Shown here piece after piece: positions 15,688 through 24,370 of a DNA stretch of 42,412 bases (the stretch's first letter is position 1; each line of letters opens with the position of its first letter). The position numbers and the translations under genes are program-made. The DNA comes from Rhodospirillales bacterium (lineage in GTDB: Bacteria > Pseudomonadota > Alphaproteobacteria > Acetobacterales > Acetobacteraceae). The notes under the pieces are model-generated. The model had not been told where the DNA came from, ran no database searches, and saw nothing but the letters and a program-made list of their open reading frames with translations. The stretch spans positions 1-42,412 of the forward strand of contig JANYDF010000003.1 of the NCBI GenBank assembly GCA_025359905.1. The letters are read 5' to 3'.

Positions 15688-16278
15688 CTAATCCGGCCAG
15701 GGCGGCGCGGCGTGATAGCTGCGCGCGCCCGGTTGGAGGGGCCCTCCCAGGACCACGCACGCCCCCACCAGCCACGCGCCGATTGGCCATAGCGCGCCCG
15801 CTGCGCCGAACCACTGTATCGTGTCATCAGGGCGCGTATCGACGCCGAGGAGATGGCCGGCGGCAAGCCGCGCGATATCCGCCCATTCGGCGTTATTGAG
15901 TGCCGCTGTGATGCCGTTCGGTAGCGTGCCGTTGTGCAGGGCGTCGCGCGTCCAATCCTGATATGCATCAGACGCAGTCCACACCCGCAACGCGATGCGG
16001 CGGCCACGAAAGCGCAGAAAATTGCCGCGCTGACCGTGCGCCGCCGATAGCCCGGCAAACGCCGCAACGGTGGCCGCGCAGGCATCTGGCGCCTGCCGGG
16101 CCCAGGCTTTCAGGCTGGCCGGGTCTTGCACGCTGGCGGGGGCATGAAGAGTGGCGCGCGCCCACTCGATGAACAGGGCCGGCGTGCCGGTGGCCTCGGC
16201 TTCATCGCCGGGTCGCCAGAAATGGGATGCAGGGTCCAATTTTCCTCGGCAAACAATGTGATTCGGGGTCTTGATCAT
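15688..16278 (-). CDS. Hypothetical protein
   Basis: The protein has 196 aa with no recognised family or motif. It is rich in Ala and Trp, and has a basic central segment (NFLRFRGRRIALRVW) and a hydrophobic C-terminal stretch (AAGALWPIGAWLVGACVVLG) that could be one membrane helix or a buried helix. There is no signal peptide at the N-terminus (MIKTPNHIVCRGKLDP). It is a single gene between the convergent scoB and the divergent tRNA-Ala. The length and codon pattern look coding. A minus-strand ATG at 16278 is the only good start. Confidence 0.65.
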   Translation of the reverse strand: MIKTPNHIVCRGKLDPASHFWRPGDEAEATGTPALFIEWARATLHAPASVQDPASLKAWARQAPDACAATVAAFAGLSAAHGQRGNFLRFRGRRIALRVWTASDAYQDWTRDALHNGTLPNGITAALNNAEWADIARLAAGHLLGVDTRPDDTIQWFGAAGALWPIGAWLVGACVVLGGPLQPGARSYHAAPPWPD

Positions 16279-16333
16279 GCCACACGCCGGAGGCTATATC
16301 GCGCTTCCCGCACGGGAAGCCGCTTGCGACCGT

Positions 16334-16409
16334 GGGGCTGTAGCTCAGTTGGGAGAGCGCCTGAATGGCATTCAGGAGGTCAGCGGTTCGATCCCGCTCA
16401 GCTCCACCA
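16334..16409 (+). tRNA. tRNA-Ala (anticodon GGC)
   Basis: The cloverleaf is clear: acceptor GGGGCTG pairs with CAGCTCC (one G-T), the D arm is AGCTCAGTTGGGAGAGC, the anticodon arm CCTGA-ATGGCAT-TCAGG gives GGC, and the T loop is TTCGATC. Discriminator A and an encoded CCA end follow, total 76 nt. It stands alone on the plus strand, 76 bp before the Sco gene, and is not part of an rRNA spacer. Confidence 0.97.
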
Positions 16410-16485
16410 TTGCGGCCAGCGCAAATGCGCTGACCGCACCTGCCGCGAGCCACCTTGCCGAACACGCAGAAATGAGGTGGACGGC

Positions 16486-17085
16486 ATGACACAAAAATTT
16501 TTCCGCCAAGTTCTGCCATTCGCCGGATTGCTCGCTGTCGCCGCCATTGGCGTTGGCGCGTGGCTCTATCTGTCAGGCTCGTTCAGCGAGACCAGCGTGG
16601 GCGGTATCGGCGGGCCTTTCTCCCTAACGAATGGTGCTGGCCAGACGGTCACCGACCGCGATCTACGCGGACGCTATTTGCTGGTGTATTTCGGCTACAC
16701 TTTTTGTCCCGATGTTTGCCCGACCACTCTGAACGAGGTCGCGGGCGCGCTCGACAAGCTTGGGCCCAAGGCGGCCCTGTTGCAGCCCCTGTTCATTACC
16801 GTCGATCCGGCGCGCGACACCGCCAAGGTGGTGGGCGAATACGCCGCCGCGTTTAGCCCGCAGATCATTGGCCTGACCGGAACCCCGGAACAGATCGCCG
16901 CTGTGGCGCGCGCATACCGGGTGTACTTCACCGCTAACAAACCCGCCAAGGCGGGCGGCGACTACACCGTCGATCACAGTTCCATCCTGTATCTGATGGA
17001 CAAGGCGGGGCGCTTTGTCGCCCCGATCCGCGCCGATCAGCCGGCCGAGCAGATGGCCATGGAAATCGCCAAACACATGGACTGA
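16486..17085 (+). CDS. SCO1/SenC-family copper chaperone
   Basis: Membrane-anchored thioredoxin-fold protein that delivers copper to, or reduces, the CuA site of cytochrome c oxidase in the periplasm. The protein has 199 aa. An N-terminal anchor helix (FAGLLAVAAIGVGAWLYL) precedes the domain, which has the copper-binding CxxxC in YFGYTFCPDVCPTTL and the distal His in VDHSSILYL. The start is the ATG at 16486 after GAGGTGG. No oxidase subunits are adjacent. It converges on the Fsr transporter gene with 24 bp between stops. Confidence 0.93.
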   Translation: MTQKFFRQVLPFAGLLAVAAIGVGAWLYLSGSFSETSVGGIGGPFSLTNGAGQTVTDRDLRGRYLLVYFGYTFCPDVCPTTLNEVAGALDKLGPKAALLQPLFITVDPARDTAKVVGEYAAAFSPQIIGLTGTPEQIAAVARAYRVYFTANKPAKAGGDYTVDHSSILYLMDKAGRFVAPIRADQPAEQMAMEIAKHMD

Positions 17086-17109
17086 GGCCGTGCGCCTACG
17101 CGGCGCGCT

Positions 17110-18324
17110 TTATGCGGGGCGGGGACGCTCGATATTGGGCAGGAACGCGGTCAGCAGCCCAATGGCGGGCAGGAACGCGCACACCTGATACACCGTCTCG
17201 ATACTGGTCAGATCGGCCAGTTCGCCGAGCACCGCCGCCCCCAGACCGCCCATGCCGAAGGCTAGACCGAAGAACAGGCCGGAGATGGTGCCAACCTTAC
17301 CCGGCACCAATTCCTGCGCGTACACCACGATGATCGAGAACGCCGAGGATAGGATCAGCCCGATTGGCACCGCCAGGATCACCGTCCAGGTCAGCCCGGC
17401 ATAGGGCAGCACCAGGGTGAACGGCAGCACGCCAAGGATCGAGGCCCAGATGATGTATTTGCGGCCGAATTTGTCGCCAAGCGGCCCGCCGAAGAATGTG
17501 CCAACGGCCGTTGCCGCCAGGAACACGAACAGGTCGAGCTGGGCCGATTGTACATCCACCCCGAAATGGTGGATCAGGTAGAAGGTGAAATACGAGCTGA
17601 TGCTGGCGAGGTAGAAGAACTTCGAGAACATCAGCGCGATCAGGATGCTGATCGAGACGATGACGCGGGCGCGCGACAGCGTGTGCATCGGCACGGCGGC
17701 CCGGCGCGCCTTGGCGCCGCGCGTGGCCTGGCGCTGCACATACCAGCGCCCGACGCTGCCCAGGATCAGCATCCCGGCCAGCGCGATCACCGAGAAATAC
17801 GCCACGCTGCCCTGGCCGCCCGGCACCACGATGAAGGCTGCCAGCAGCGGGCCGAGTGCTGACCCGGCGTTGCCGCCGACCTGAAACAGCGATTGCGCCA
17901 GCCCGTGCCGTCCGCCCGAGGCGTAGCGCGCCATGCGGGACGCTTCCGGGTGGAAGATCGACGAGCCCATGCCGATGGTCGCCGCTGCCACTAGAACGGC
18001 GGTGAAGCTGCCCGCCTGCGACAGCAGCAGCAGGCCGAGCAAGGTGAAACCCATGCCGGCGGCCAGCGAATACGGCATCGGCTTTTTGTCGGTGACGATG
18101 CCGACCAGCGGTTGCAGCAACGAGGCGGTGAGCTGAAACGCCAGCGTGATCAGCCCGATCTCGCCGTAGGTCAGCCCAAGGCCGCCCTTCAGCATGGGAT
18201 ACAGCGCGGGCAGCAGCGACTGCATGGTGTCGTTGAGCATGTGCGACACCGACAGGCCGAGCAGCACGATCAGCACCGCGCCTTCGGCGGCAGCAGGTTT
18301 TTGCGCGCCCACGTACTTCTGCAT
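17110..18324 (-). CDS. MFS transporter, fosmidomycin-resistance (Fsr) type
   Basis: Proton-driven exporter of the major facilitator superfamily with 404 aa and 12 predicted membrane helices. Fsr-family hallmarks are SHMLNDTMQSLLPALYPMLK near the first helix, the GMGSSIFHPEASRMAR motif, and the domain 2 GPLGDKFGRKYII. Fsr of E. coli exports fosmidomycin and related compounds; the natural substrate here is unknown. It is divergent from the YfgM-like gene across about 216 bp in which I see no clear promoter consensus. Confidence 0.9.
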   Translation of the reverse strand: MQKYVGAQKPAAAEGAVLIVLLGLSVSHMLNDTMQSLLPALYPMLKGGLGLTYGEIGLITLAFQLTASLLQPLVGIVTDKKPMPYSLAAGMGFTLLGLLLLSQAGSFTAVLVAAATIGMGSSIFHPEASRMARYASGGRHGLAQSLFQVGGNAGSALGPLLAAFIVVPGGQGSVAYFSVIALAGMLILGSVGRWYVQRQATRGAKARRAAVPMHTLSRARVIVSISILIALMFSKFFYLASISSYFTFYLIHHFGVDVQSAQLDLFVFLAATAVGTFFGGPLGDKFGRKYIIWASILGVLPFTLVLPYAGLTWTVILAVPIGLILSSAFSIIVVYAQELVPGKVGTISGLFFGLAFGMGGLGAAVLGELADLTSIETVYQVCAFLPAIGLLTAFLPNIERPRPA

Positions 18325-18540
18325 CAGTCACGCTCCGTTACCGTGGGCGTTACTATCGCCAAAGCGGCCGCTGCGACCAATTGGCAATTGCATCCGGCCA
18401 TGCAAGGCAGGGCTGCGGCGGGCCATTCCGCGCGGTTTGCCCCGCGCGGCGGCGGCGGCTATGGTCCGCCCGCCGTTCGCCGCCGCAAGCCGCCGTCTGT
18501 GGCGGAGCGCGGGGTGATGCGGCCGATCATGAGGACGCCA

Positions 18541-19194
18541 GTGCCCGATATTTTCGACGAGGTTGACGAAGACCTCCGCGCAGACCGCGCTGCCAAGCTG
18601 TTCAAGCAATATGGCGGCGTGCTGATCGCCGCCGCCGTGCTGGTGGTGGCCGGTGCCGGCGGCTGGCAGGCGTGGCAGTGGTACGACGGCAAGCGCCGCG
18701 CCGAAATGGCGCAGAGCTATCTTGCCGCCATGACCACCGCCGATGGCCAGAAAGGCGCCGGACGGCTGGCGGCGGATGCCCAATTCGCCGCCGTGGCGGA
18801 AAAGGCCGGTGGCGGCTACCGCACCCTGGCGCTACTGCGCGAAGCAGCCTTGAAGGCCGACGCGGGCGACATGCCCGCCGCCATCGCGCTGTGGGACCGG
18901 GTGGCCAACGATAGCGGCGCCGATGGCCTGCTGCGCGATCTGGCCACGCTACAATCAGTGCAACATCAACTCGATAGCGGCGACCCCGCCCTGCTTGGCG
19001 CCCGCCTGCTGCCGCTCGCCGCCCCGGGCAACCCGTGGCACGGCCTAGCCGAGGAAGCCCAGGCGATGCTGGCGTTGCGCGAAGGCAAGACCGACGCGGC
19101 GCGCGATACGCTGAAACAACTGGCAGCCGACGTGACGGCCCCCGACGGGGTGCGCCGCCGCGCCGACGGCTTGCTGGCGCGACTGGGTAGCTGA
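18541..19194 (+). CDS. YfgM-like tetratricopeptide-repeat membrane protein
   Basis: Single-pass inner-membrane protein with a periplasmic TPR-like domain, related to YfgM, which works with the SecYEG translocon and periplasmic chaperones. A GTG at 18541 with AGGA five bases upstream gives 217 aa starting with PDIFDEVDEDLRADRAAKLF; in-frame ATGs at 18517 and 18529 are alternatives. The membrane helix is YGGVLIAAAVLVVAGAGGW, and the rest is helical, Ala-rich and repeat-like. bamB starts 2 bp after the stop, then der: the yfgM-bamB-der order is widely conserved, which supports the call. Confidence 0.82.
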   Translation: MPDIFDEVDEDLRADRAAKLFKQYGGVLIAAAVLVVAGAGGWQAWQWYDGKRRAEMAQSYLAAMTTADGQKGAGRLAADAQFAAVAEKAGGGYRTLALLREAALKADAGDMPAAIALWDRVANDSGADGLLRDLATLQSVQHQLDSGDPALLGARLLPLAAPGNPWHGLAEEAQAMLALREGKTDAARDTLKQLAADVTAPDGVRRRADGLLARLGS

Positions 19195-19196
19195 CC

Positions 19197-20549
19197 ATGG
19201 CATCGCAAATGCGCCCCACTGGCCTGGGCTCTCGCGTGTCGCGCCGCGCGGCGCTGCTGTTGCCGCTGGCGGCAGCCGGGTGCAGCACCTGGGACGACTG
19301 GTTCGGCACCACCAAGGTGCCTTTGCCCGGCACCCGGGAAGCCATTTTGGCGGCGCGGCACGGCTTGGCGGTCGATAATCCGCCCGGACGGCCGGTGAGC
19401 CTGCCGGAGCAGACGGTCAATGCCGAGTGGCTGCAACCCGGCGGCACGCCGGCGCATGTCATGGGCAATCTGGCGGCGCGCGACGCGCTGGCTTCGGCGT
19501 GGTCGGCCAGTGCCGGCACCGGCGGCGGCTACCGCCGCAAGCTCACCTCGCGCCCGGTCTCGGGTGGCGGCCGCGTGTTCACCATGGACAGCGGCGGTGC
19601 GGTCAGCGCGTTCGACGTGAAAACCGGCAGCCGGGTTTGGAATGTCTCCACCCAGCCGGCCGAAGCCGACAGCACCAATGTCGGCGGCGGCATCGCGTTG
19701 GACGGCGATATTGTCTACGCCGCCACTGGCATTGCTGAGGTGCTGGCGCTGGAAGCGGCGAGCGGCAAGATTTTGTGGCGCAAGCCGCTGCCGGCCGCAG
19801 CCCGTTCGGCGCCGACGGTTGCAGATGGGCGGCTCTATATTGCCACACTTGATTCGCAACTGATCGCGGTCTCGGCCGCCGATGGGGCCCGGCAGTGGGC
19901 CTATCAGGCGGTGGGCGCTGAAACCGGGCTGCTGGGGCTGCCGGCCCCGGCGTTTGCCGACGGGTTGGTGGTCGCGGGCTTCGGCTCGGGCGATCTGGCC
20001 TGCGTGCGGGCATCGAGCGGCACGGTAACCTGGACGGAAAGCCTCGCCTCGGTACGTGGCCGCAATTCATTGGTCGATCTGTCGGCAATCCGGGGCATGC
20101 CGGTGATTGTCGATGGGCGGGTGTATGCCGTGGGGCTTGGCGGGCTGCTGATTTGCGTCGATCTGCGCTCCGGCCGCCGGCTGTGGCAACGCGATGCCGC
20201 CTCGCAGGAAACCCCCTGGCTGGCGGGCGACTGGCTGTTCCTGCTGACCGAGGATCAAGCAGTGGCGGCGATCAACCGGCAGGACGGCGCGGTTGCCTGG
20301 ATTACCCAGTTGCCGCGCTGGGAGAATGTCGAGAAGCAGCAGGACCCGATCAATTGGGTTGGGCCGGTATTGGCGGGCGGGCGGCTGCTGGTCGCGGGCA
20401 GCACCAAGGCGGCGCTGTCGATTGACCCGCTGAGCGGAAAGATCCTCGCCACACAGGATTTGCCGGGCGCGCCGGCGCTGGCGCCGGTCGTGGTGGACGG
20501 CACCGTGCTGCAATTGACCGACGACGGCACGCTTCTGGCGATGCGCTAA
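19197..20549 (+). CDS. bamB: Outer membrane assembly lipoprotein BamB
   Basis: Beta-propeller lipoprotein of the BAM complex that helps fold outer-membrane proteins. The protein has 450 aa. The signal ends with the lipobox LAAAGC (Cys at about residue 25), after a twin-Arg-like SRRAALLLPL stretch that may simply be the basic n-region. The mature part has repeated PQQ-like blades with GxxVWxxxT-type edges (GSRVWNVST, GKILWRKPL, GARQWAYQA, GRRLWQRDA). It is longer than E. coli BamB because of an N-terminal linker of about 70 residues. It sits between the YfgM-like gene and der. Confidence 0.92.
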   Translation: MASQMRPTGLGSRVSRRAALLLPLAAAGCSTWDDWFGTTKVPLPGTREAILAARHGLAVDNPPGRPVSLPEQTVNAEWLQPGGTPAHVMGNLAARDALASAWSASAGTGGGYRRKLTSRPVSGGGRVFTMDSGGAVSAFDVKTGSRVWNVSTQPAEADSTNVGGGIALDGDIVYAATGIAEVLALEAASGKILWRKPLPAAARSAPTVADGRLYIATLDSQLIAVSAADGARQWAYQAVGAETGLLGLPAPAFADGLVVAGFGSGDLACVRASSGTVTWTESLASVRGRNSLVDLSAIRGMPVIVDGRVYAVGLGGLLICVDLRSGRRLWQRDAASQETPWLAGDWLFLLTEDQAVAAINRQDGAVAWITQLPRWENVEKQQDPINWVGPVLAGGRLLVAGSTKAALSIDPLSGKILATQDLPGAPALAPVVVDGTVLQLTDDGTLLAMR

Positions 20550-20599
20550 CACGCCACGAACGCCGGGCACGCGCGGCTTGACTGTGTTACAAGGCGCGC

Positions 20600-21940
20600 A
20601 TGCTCCCCACCGTTGTCATCGCCGGCCGGCCGAATGTCGGCAAATCCACCCTGTTTAACAAGCTCGCCGGGCGCCGCGCGGCGCTGGTTGACGACACCCC
20701 TGGCGTCACCCGCGACCGCAAGGACGCCGAGGCGATGCTGCGCGGCCGTCTGGTCCGGCTGGTCGATACCGCCGGGCTGGAGGAAGCCCCGCCGGATTCG
20801 CTGCCTGGACGGATGCGGCAATCCTCCGAAATGGCCGTCGCGCAAGCCGACCTCGTGCTGTTCGTGATCGACGCGCGCGCTGGCGTTACTCCGGCCGACG
20901 CGCATTTTGCCGCGTGGCTGCGCCGCCAGAACAAGCCGGTGCTACTGCTGGCCAACAAGGCCGAAGGCCGCACCGGGGCCGCCGCCGCGCTGGATGCGTG
21001 GTCGCTCGGCCTAGGAGAACCGATTCCGGTGTCCGCCGAACATGGCGAAGGACTGGCCGCGCTGATGGGCGAAATCGCCGACCGGGTGCCCGAAGCGGTC
21101 GAGGGCGACGATGATGCCGACAAGGCGCTGCAACTGGCCATTGTCGGCCGCCCGAACGCCGGCAAGTCGACGCTGCTCAACCGGCTACTGGGCGAGGAGC
21201 GCATGATCACCGGGCCCGAGCCCGGACTGACCCGCGATGCGGTCGCGGTGCGGCTGGTCGATGTGGATGGCACCGCCATTCAGTTGGTCGATACCGCCGG
21301 GCTGCGCAAACGCGCCCGGGTGGAATTGCCGCTGGAAAAGCTCTCGGTGGGCGCTGCCATCGGCGCGTTGAAAATGGCCGAAGTCGTGGTGCTGGCGGTC
21401 GATGCCGCCGAGGGACTGCACGATCAGGATTTACAGATTGCCCGGCTGGTGGAGCGCGAGGGCCGCGCCTGCATCCTGGTGCTGAACAAATGGGATGCGG
21501 TGGAAGACCGCTCGGCCGCCCGCCGCGCGGTGAACGACCGGCTGGAAACCAGCCTCGCCCAGATGAAGGGCATTCCGGTGGTGACGCTGTCGGCGCTGAC
21601 CGGGCAGGGCGTGGACAAGCTGCTGCCGGTGGTGCGCAAGGCGCACGAAACCTGGAACCGCCGCATCGGCACCTCGGAACTGAACCGCTGGTTCGAGCAT
21701 ATGCTGGAAAAGCACCAGTTGCCGCTGGTCAGTGGGCGGCGCCTGAAACTGCGCTACATCACCCAGGCCAAGGCGCGCCCGCCGACCTTCATCATCTTCG
21801 GCACCCGCGCCGAGCAGACGCCGGAAGATTACCAGCGGTATCTCGTCAACGGGCTGCGCGAGCATTTCGAGCTGCCCGGCACCCCGATCCGGCTGCAATT
21901 CCGTGGCACCAGCAACCCGTACGCAGACGACCGCGACTGA
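20600..21940 (+). CDS. der: Ribosome assembly GTPase Der (EngA)
   Basis: Tandem-domain GTPase needed for 50S subunit maturation. The protein has 446 aa. G domain 1 has P-loop AGRPNVGKST at about residue 8 and DTAG; G domain 2 has VGRPNAGKST at about residue 183, DTAG and the NKWD motif. The C-terminal KH-like domain includes KARPPTFIIFGTRAEQTPE. In G domain 1 the NKxD position reads NKAE, a common variation in this protein. It is the last gene of the yfgM-bamB-der group. Confidence 0.97.
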   Translation: MLPTVVIAGRPNVGKSTLFNKLAGRRAALVDDTPGVTRDRKDAEAMLRGRLVRLVDTAGLEEAPPDSLPGRMRQSSEMAVAQADLVLFVIDARAGVTPADAHFAAWLRRQNKPVLLLANKAEGRTGAAAALDAWSLGLGEPIPVSAEHGEGLAALMGEIADRVPEAVEGDDDADKALQLAIVGRPNAGKSTLLNRLLGEERMITGPEPGLTRDAVAVRLVDVDGTAIQLVDTAGLRKRARVELPLEKLSVGAAIGALKMAEVVVLAVDAAEGLHDQDLQIARLVEREGRACILVLNKWDAVEDRSAARRAVNDRLETSLAQMKGIPVVTLSALTGQGVDKLLPVVRKAHETWNRRIGTSELNRWFEHMLEKHQLPLVSGRRLKLRYITQAKARPPTFIIFGTRAEQTPEDYQRYLVNGLREHFELPGTPIRLQFRGTSNPYADDRD

Positions 21941-22035
21941 AATTACGGGTTCAGGCTTGTCTTCCTAAGCGTCGCGCGCGACGGTCCTGGCCAGGAATGG
22001 CCCGGTGCGGTTAGCGCCAGGGCGAAGGGGGGACG

Positions 22036-23625
22036 ATGAGCGAGCTTGAACAGCGTACAATGGCCAAGGTGACCAAGCGGCTCGTTCCGTTTCTCATCTT
22101 ATGCTATTTCGTCGCCTACCTGGACCGCGTGAACGTCGGCTTCGCCGGTCTGACCATGCGCGACGATCTGCATTTGAGCGCCAGCGCGTTCGGCCTCGGC
22201 TCGGGCATCTTCTTCATCGCGTATTTCTTCTTCGAGGTGCCGTCCAACCTGCTGCTGCACCGCTTCGGCGCCAGCAAGTGGATTGCCCGCATCATGCTCA
22301 CCTGGGGCCTGATCTCCGGCGCCACCGCGTTCATCGGCGGCGAGACCGGGTTCTACGTGCTGCGCGTTATGCTCGGCATCGCCGAGGCCGGGTTTTTCCC
22401 CGGCATTATCTTCTTTCTCACGCTGTGGTTCCCCTCCGTCTATCGCGGCCGCATCGTTGGCTGGTTCATGGCCGCGATCCCGGCGTCCAGCGTCATCGGC
22501 GCGCCGGTCTCCAGCCTGCTGCTGTACCTGGACGGCGTGGCCGGGCTGCAGGGCTGGAAATGGATGTTCATCGTCGAGGCGGTGCCCGCGTTGATCTTGT
22601 CCGTAGTGGTGTTCTTCTATCTGACCGACCGCCCGGCCGCCGCACGCTGGCTGGCCGATGACGAGCGGGACTGGCTGACCAAGCGCCTCGCCGCCGAAGA
22701 AAAGCAGCGCACGCAAGCCACATCTGGCGCGCATGGCCTCGGCAGCACGCTGGTCGAGCAGCCGGGCACGGCACTGGCCGTCGTCGCTGTGGGAGCCGGA
22801 TTGTCGGCTTATGCGTCGTTGCTGTTCGGGCCCTGGGCGCTGCTGCCGTACGGACTGGCGGCCGCCGCCTTGGTGCTGTTCGGCCGGCCGGCCGACCGCG
22901 CCGCCGAAGGCGTGGCGCTGACCGTGGTGCGCCTCGTGGTGTTAGGCGTGGCCGTGGTGATCGCGGGAATGGTGCAGACCAACGTGTTGCAGGGCGTGAT
23001 CCTGCAAGGCGTGGTGATGGTGGTCGCCGGATTCATCTCGATCCTGTCGTGGCGCATCCTGGCGCTGTCGCTGATCTATTTCGGCGCGGTGGCGACCAAT
23101 TACGGCGTGGGCTTCTGGCTGCCGCAGATCGTCAAAGGCTTTGGCGACCTGACCAAGCTGCAAATTGGCCTGATCACCGCCATTCCCTACGTGATCGGCG
23201 CGGTCGGCATGGTGTGGTGGGGCCGCCGCTCCGACCGCAAGGGCGAGCGCAAGCTGCATACCGCGATCCCGCTGGCCATCGCCGGCGTGCTGATCGGCAC
23301 CGCCAGCTTTGTCGATGATCCGGTGTTGAAGATGACCGCGCTGAGCATCGCGGGCTTCGGCGTGTTCGCCTCGCTGCCGGTGTTCTGGACGCTGCCCGCC
23401 GCCTTCCTCAGCGGCCCGGCGGCGGCGGCAGGCATTGCGATGATCAACTCGCTCGGCAACCTGTCCGGCTTCGTCGGGCCCTCGGCGATGGGCTGGATCA
23501 AAGACCTAACGGGTAGCTTCAACGGCGGCCTGCTGCTGATCGGCGGGCTGTCGCTGCTGGCGATGCTAACCGTGCTGGTGCTGCCGCACGATCACCGGCT
23601 GGAGCAGACGCCGCACCATCACTAA
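22036..23625 (+). CDS. MFS transporter, anion:cation symporter family, with an extra central membrane segment
   Basis: Likely proton-coupled uptake of an organic anion such as a sugar acid or aromatic acid. The ACS signature is seen at the N-terminus (RLVPFLILCYFVAYLDRVNV, FEVPSNLLLHRFG) and in the second half (LSLIYFGAVATNYGVGFWLP). Family members have about 430 aa, but this one has 529. The surplus is a hydrophobic insert at about residues 230-335, between helices 6 and 7, that would add roughly three or four membrane segments. It converges on the SDR/PLP-enzyme/hydratase operon, which may use the imported compound. Confidence 0.88.
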   Translation: MSELEQRTMAKVTKRLVPFLILCYFVAYLDRVNVGFAGLTMRDDLHLSASAFGLGSGIFFIAYFFFEVPSNLLLHRFGASKWIARIMLTWGLISGATAFIGGETGFYVLRVMLGIAEAGFFPGIIFFLTLWFPSVYRGRIVGWFMAAIPASSVIGAPVSSLLLYLDGVAGLQGWKWMFIVEAVPALILSVVVFFYLTDRPAAARWLADDERDWLTKRLAAEEKQRTQATSGAHGLGSTLVEQPGTALAVVAVGAGLSAYASLLFGPWALLPYGLAAAALVLFGRPADRAAEGVALTVVRLVVLGVAVVIAGMVQTNVLQGVILQGVVMVVAGFISILSWRILALSLIYFGAVATNYGVGFWLPQIVKGFGDLTKLQIGLITAIPYVIGAVGMVWWGRRSDRKGERKLHTAIPLAIAGVLIGTASFVDDPVLKMTALSIAGFGVFASLPVFWTLPAAFLSGPAAAAGIAMINSLGNLSGFVGPSAMGWIKDLTGSFNGGLLLIGGLSLLAMLTVLVLPHDHRLEQTPHHH

Positions 23626-23634
23626 CCAGGGCGG

Positions 23635-24363
23635 TTAGCTGCCGATCCGCACCACGGCGCCGTGCCGGGTCTCGTTCGGACCGCACAAGTCCACGAGATC
23701 CGGCGCCACCTCGGCTGGTTGGCGTAAGGCCGAGGGGTCTTCGCCCGGCATGGCGGCGGCGCGCAGCTTGGTGGCGACCACGCCGGGGTCGAACAGGTTG
23801 ACGCGCAGCCGCGCCGTGCGGGTTTCCTCGGCCCAGGTCAAAATCAGGTGCTCCAGCGCTGCCTTGGTGGCGCCGTAGGTGCCCCAGTACGCGGCGGGCT
23901 TGCGCACGATGTTGCTGGTGACGAATACCGCGCGCCCAGCCTCGGCGGCCAGCAACAGCGGGGCCACGCTGCGCAGCAGCCGCAGCGTGGCGGTGACATT
24001 CACTCCGACCGTCTCGGCCCAATCGTCGAGCAGGATGTGCGGCACCGGGGTCAACGTGCCGAGTGCTCCGGCGTTGCCGACCAGAATGTCGAGCTTGCCG
24101 AAACGTTGATACAGGCTCGGCCCGATAGCCTCCAGCCCACCCTCGGCCAGCAGGTCGAGCGGCAGCAGCGTGGCCTGGCCGCCGATGGCGCGGATCGCGT
24201 CGTCGGTTTCCGCGCGGATCGCGTCGTCGGTTTCCGCCAGGCCGCCCTGGTTGCGGGCGGTGATCACCACATGCGCGCCGCGCCGTGCCAGTTCGATGGC
24301 CGCCGCCGCACCAATGCCCCGGCTGGCGCCGGTGACCAGCGCGATCCGTCCTGCGAGTTCCAT
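23635..24363 (-). CDS. Short-chain dehydrogenase/reductase (SDR)
   Basis: NAD(P)-dependent oxidoreductase with 242 aa. The cofactor motif TGASRGIG is at residues 11-18, NAG is at about residue 98, and the catalytic YxxxK is in YGATKAALEH, with a Ser in VTSNIV. The substrate is unknown. Residues about 43-58 carry an exact 8-residue tandem duplication, AETDDAIR twice, in the helix after beta-strand 2. It is the last gene of a three-gene leftward operon; its ATG lies 7 bp after the stop of the upstream PLP-enzyme gene. Confidence 0.9.
   Translation of the reverse strand: MELAGRIALVTGASRGIGAAAAIELARRGAHVVITARNQGGLAETDDAIRAETDDAIRAIGGQATLLPLDLLAEGGLEAIGPSLYQRFGKLDILVGNAGALGTLTPVPHILLDDWAETVGVNVTATLRLLRSVAPLLLAAEAGRAVFVTSNIVRKPAAYWGTYGATKAALEHLILTWAEETRTARLRVNLFDPGVVATKLRAAAMPGEDPSALRQPAEVAPDLVDLCGPNETRHGAVVRIGS
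24188..24235. repeat. Exact 24-bp tandem duplication inside the SDR gene
   Basis: Two identical, directly adjacent 24-bp units occupy 24188-24211 and 24212-24235. The length is a multiple of three, so the reading frame is kept and eight codons are doubled. This looks like a recent slipped-strand event, because the copies have not diverged. Confidence 0.9.
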
Positions 24364-24370
24364 GTTCGTC

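Noticed and set aside
19197-19280. Tat signal in BamB because of Ser-Arg-Arg before the hydrophobic stretch
   Set aside because: The consensus after the Arg pair is missing, and a normal Sec lipoprotein signal explains the sequence.
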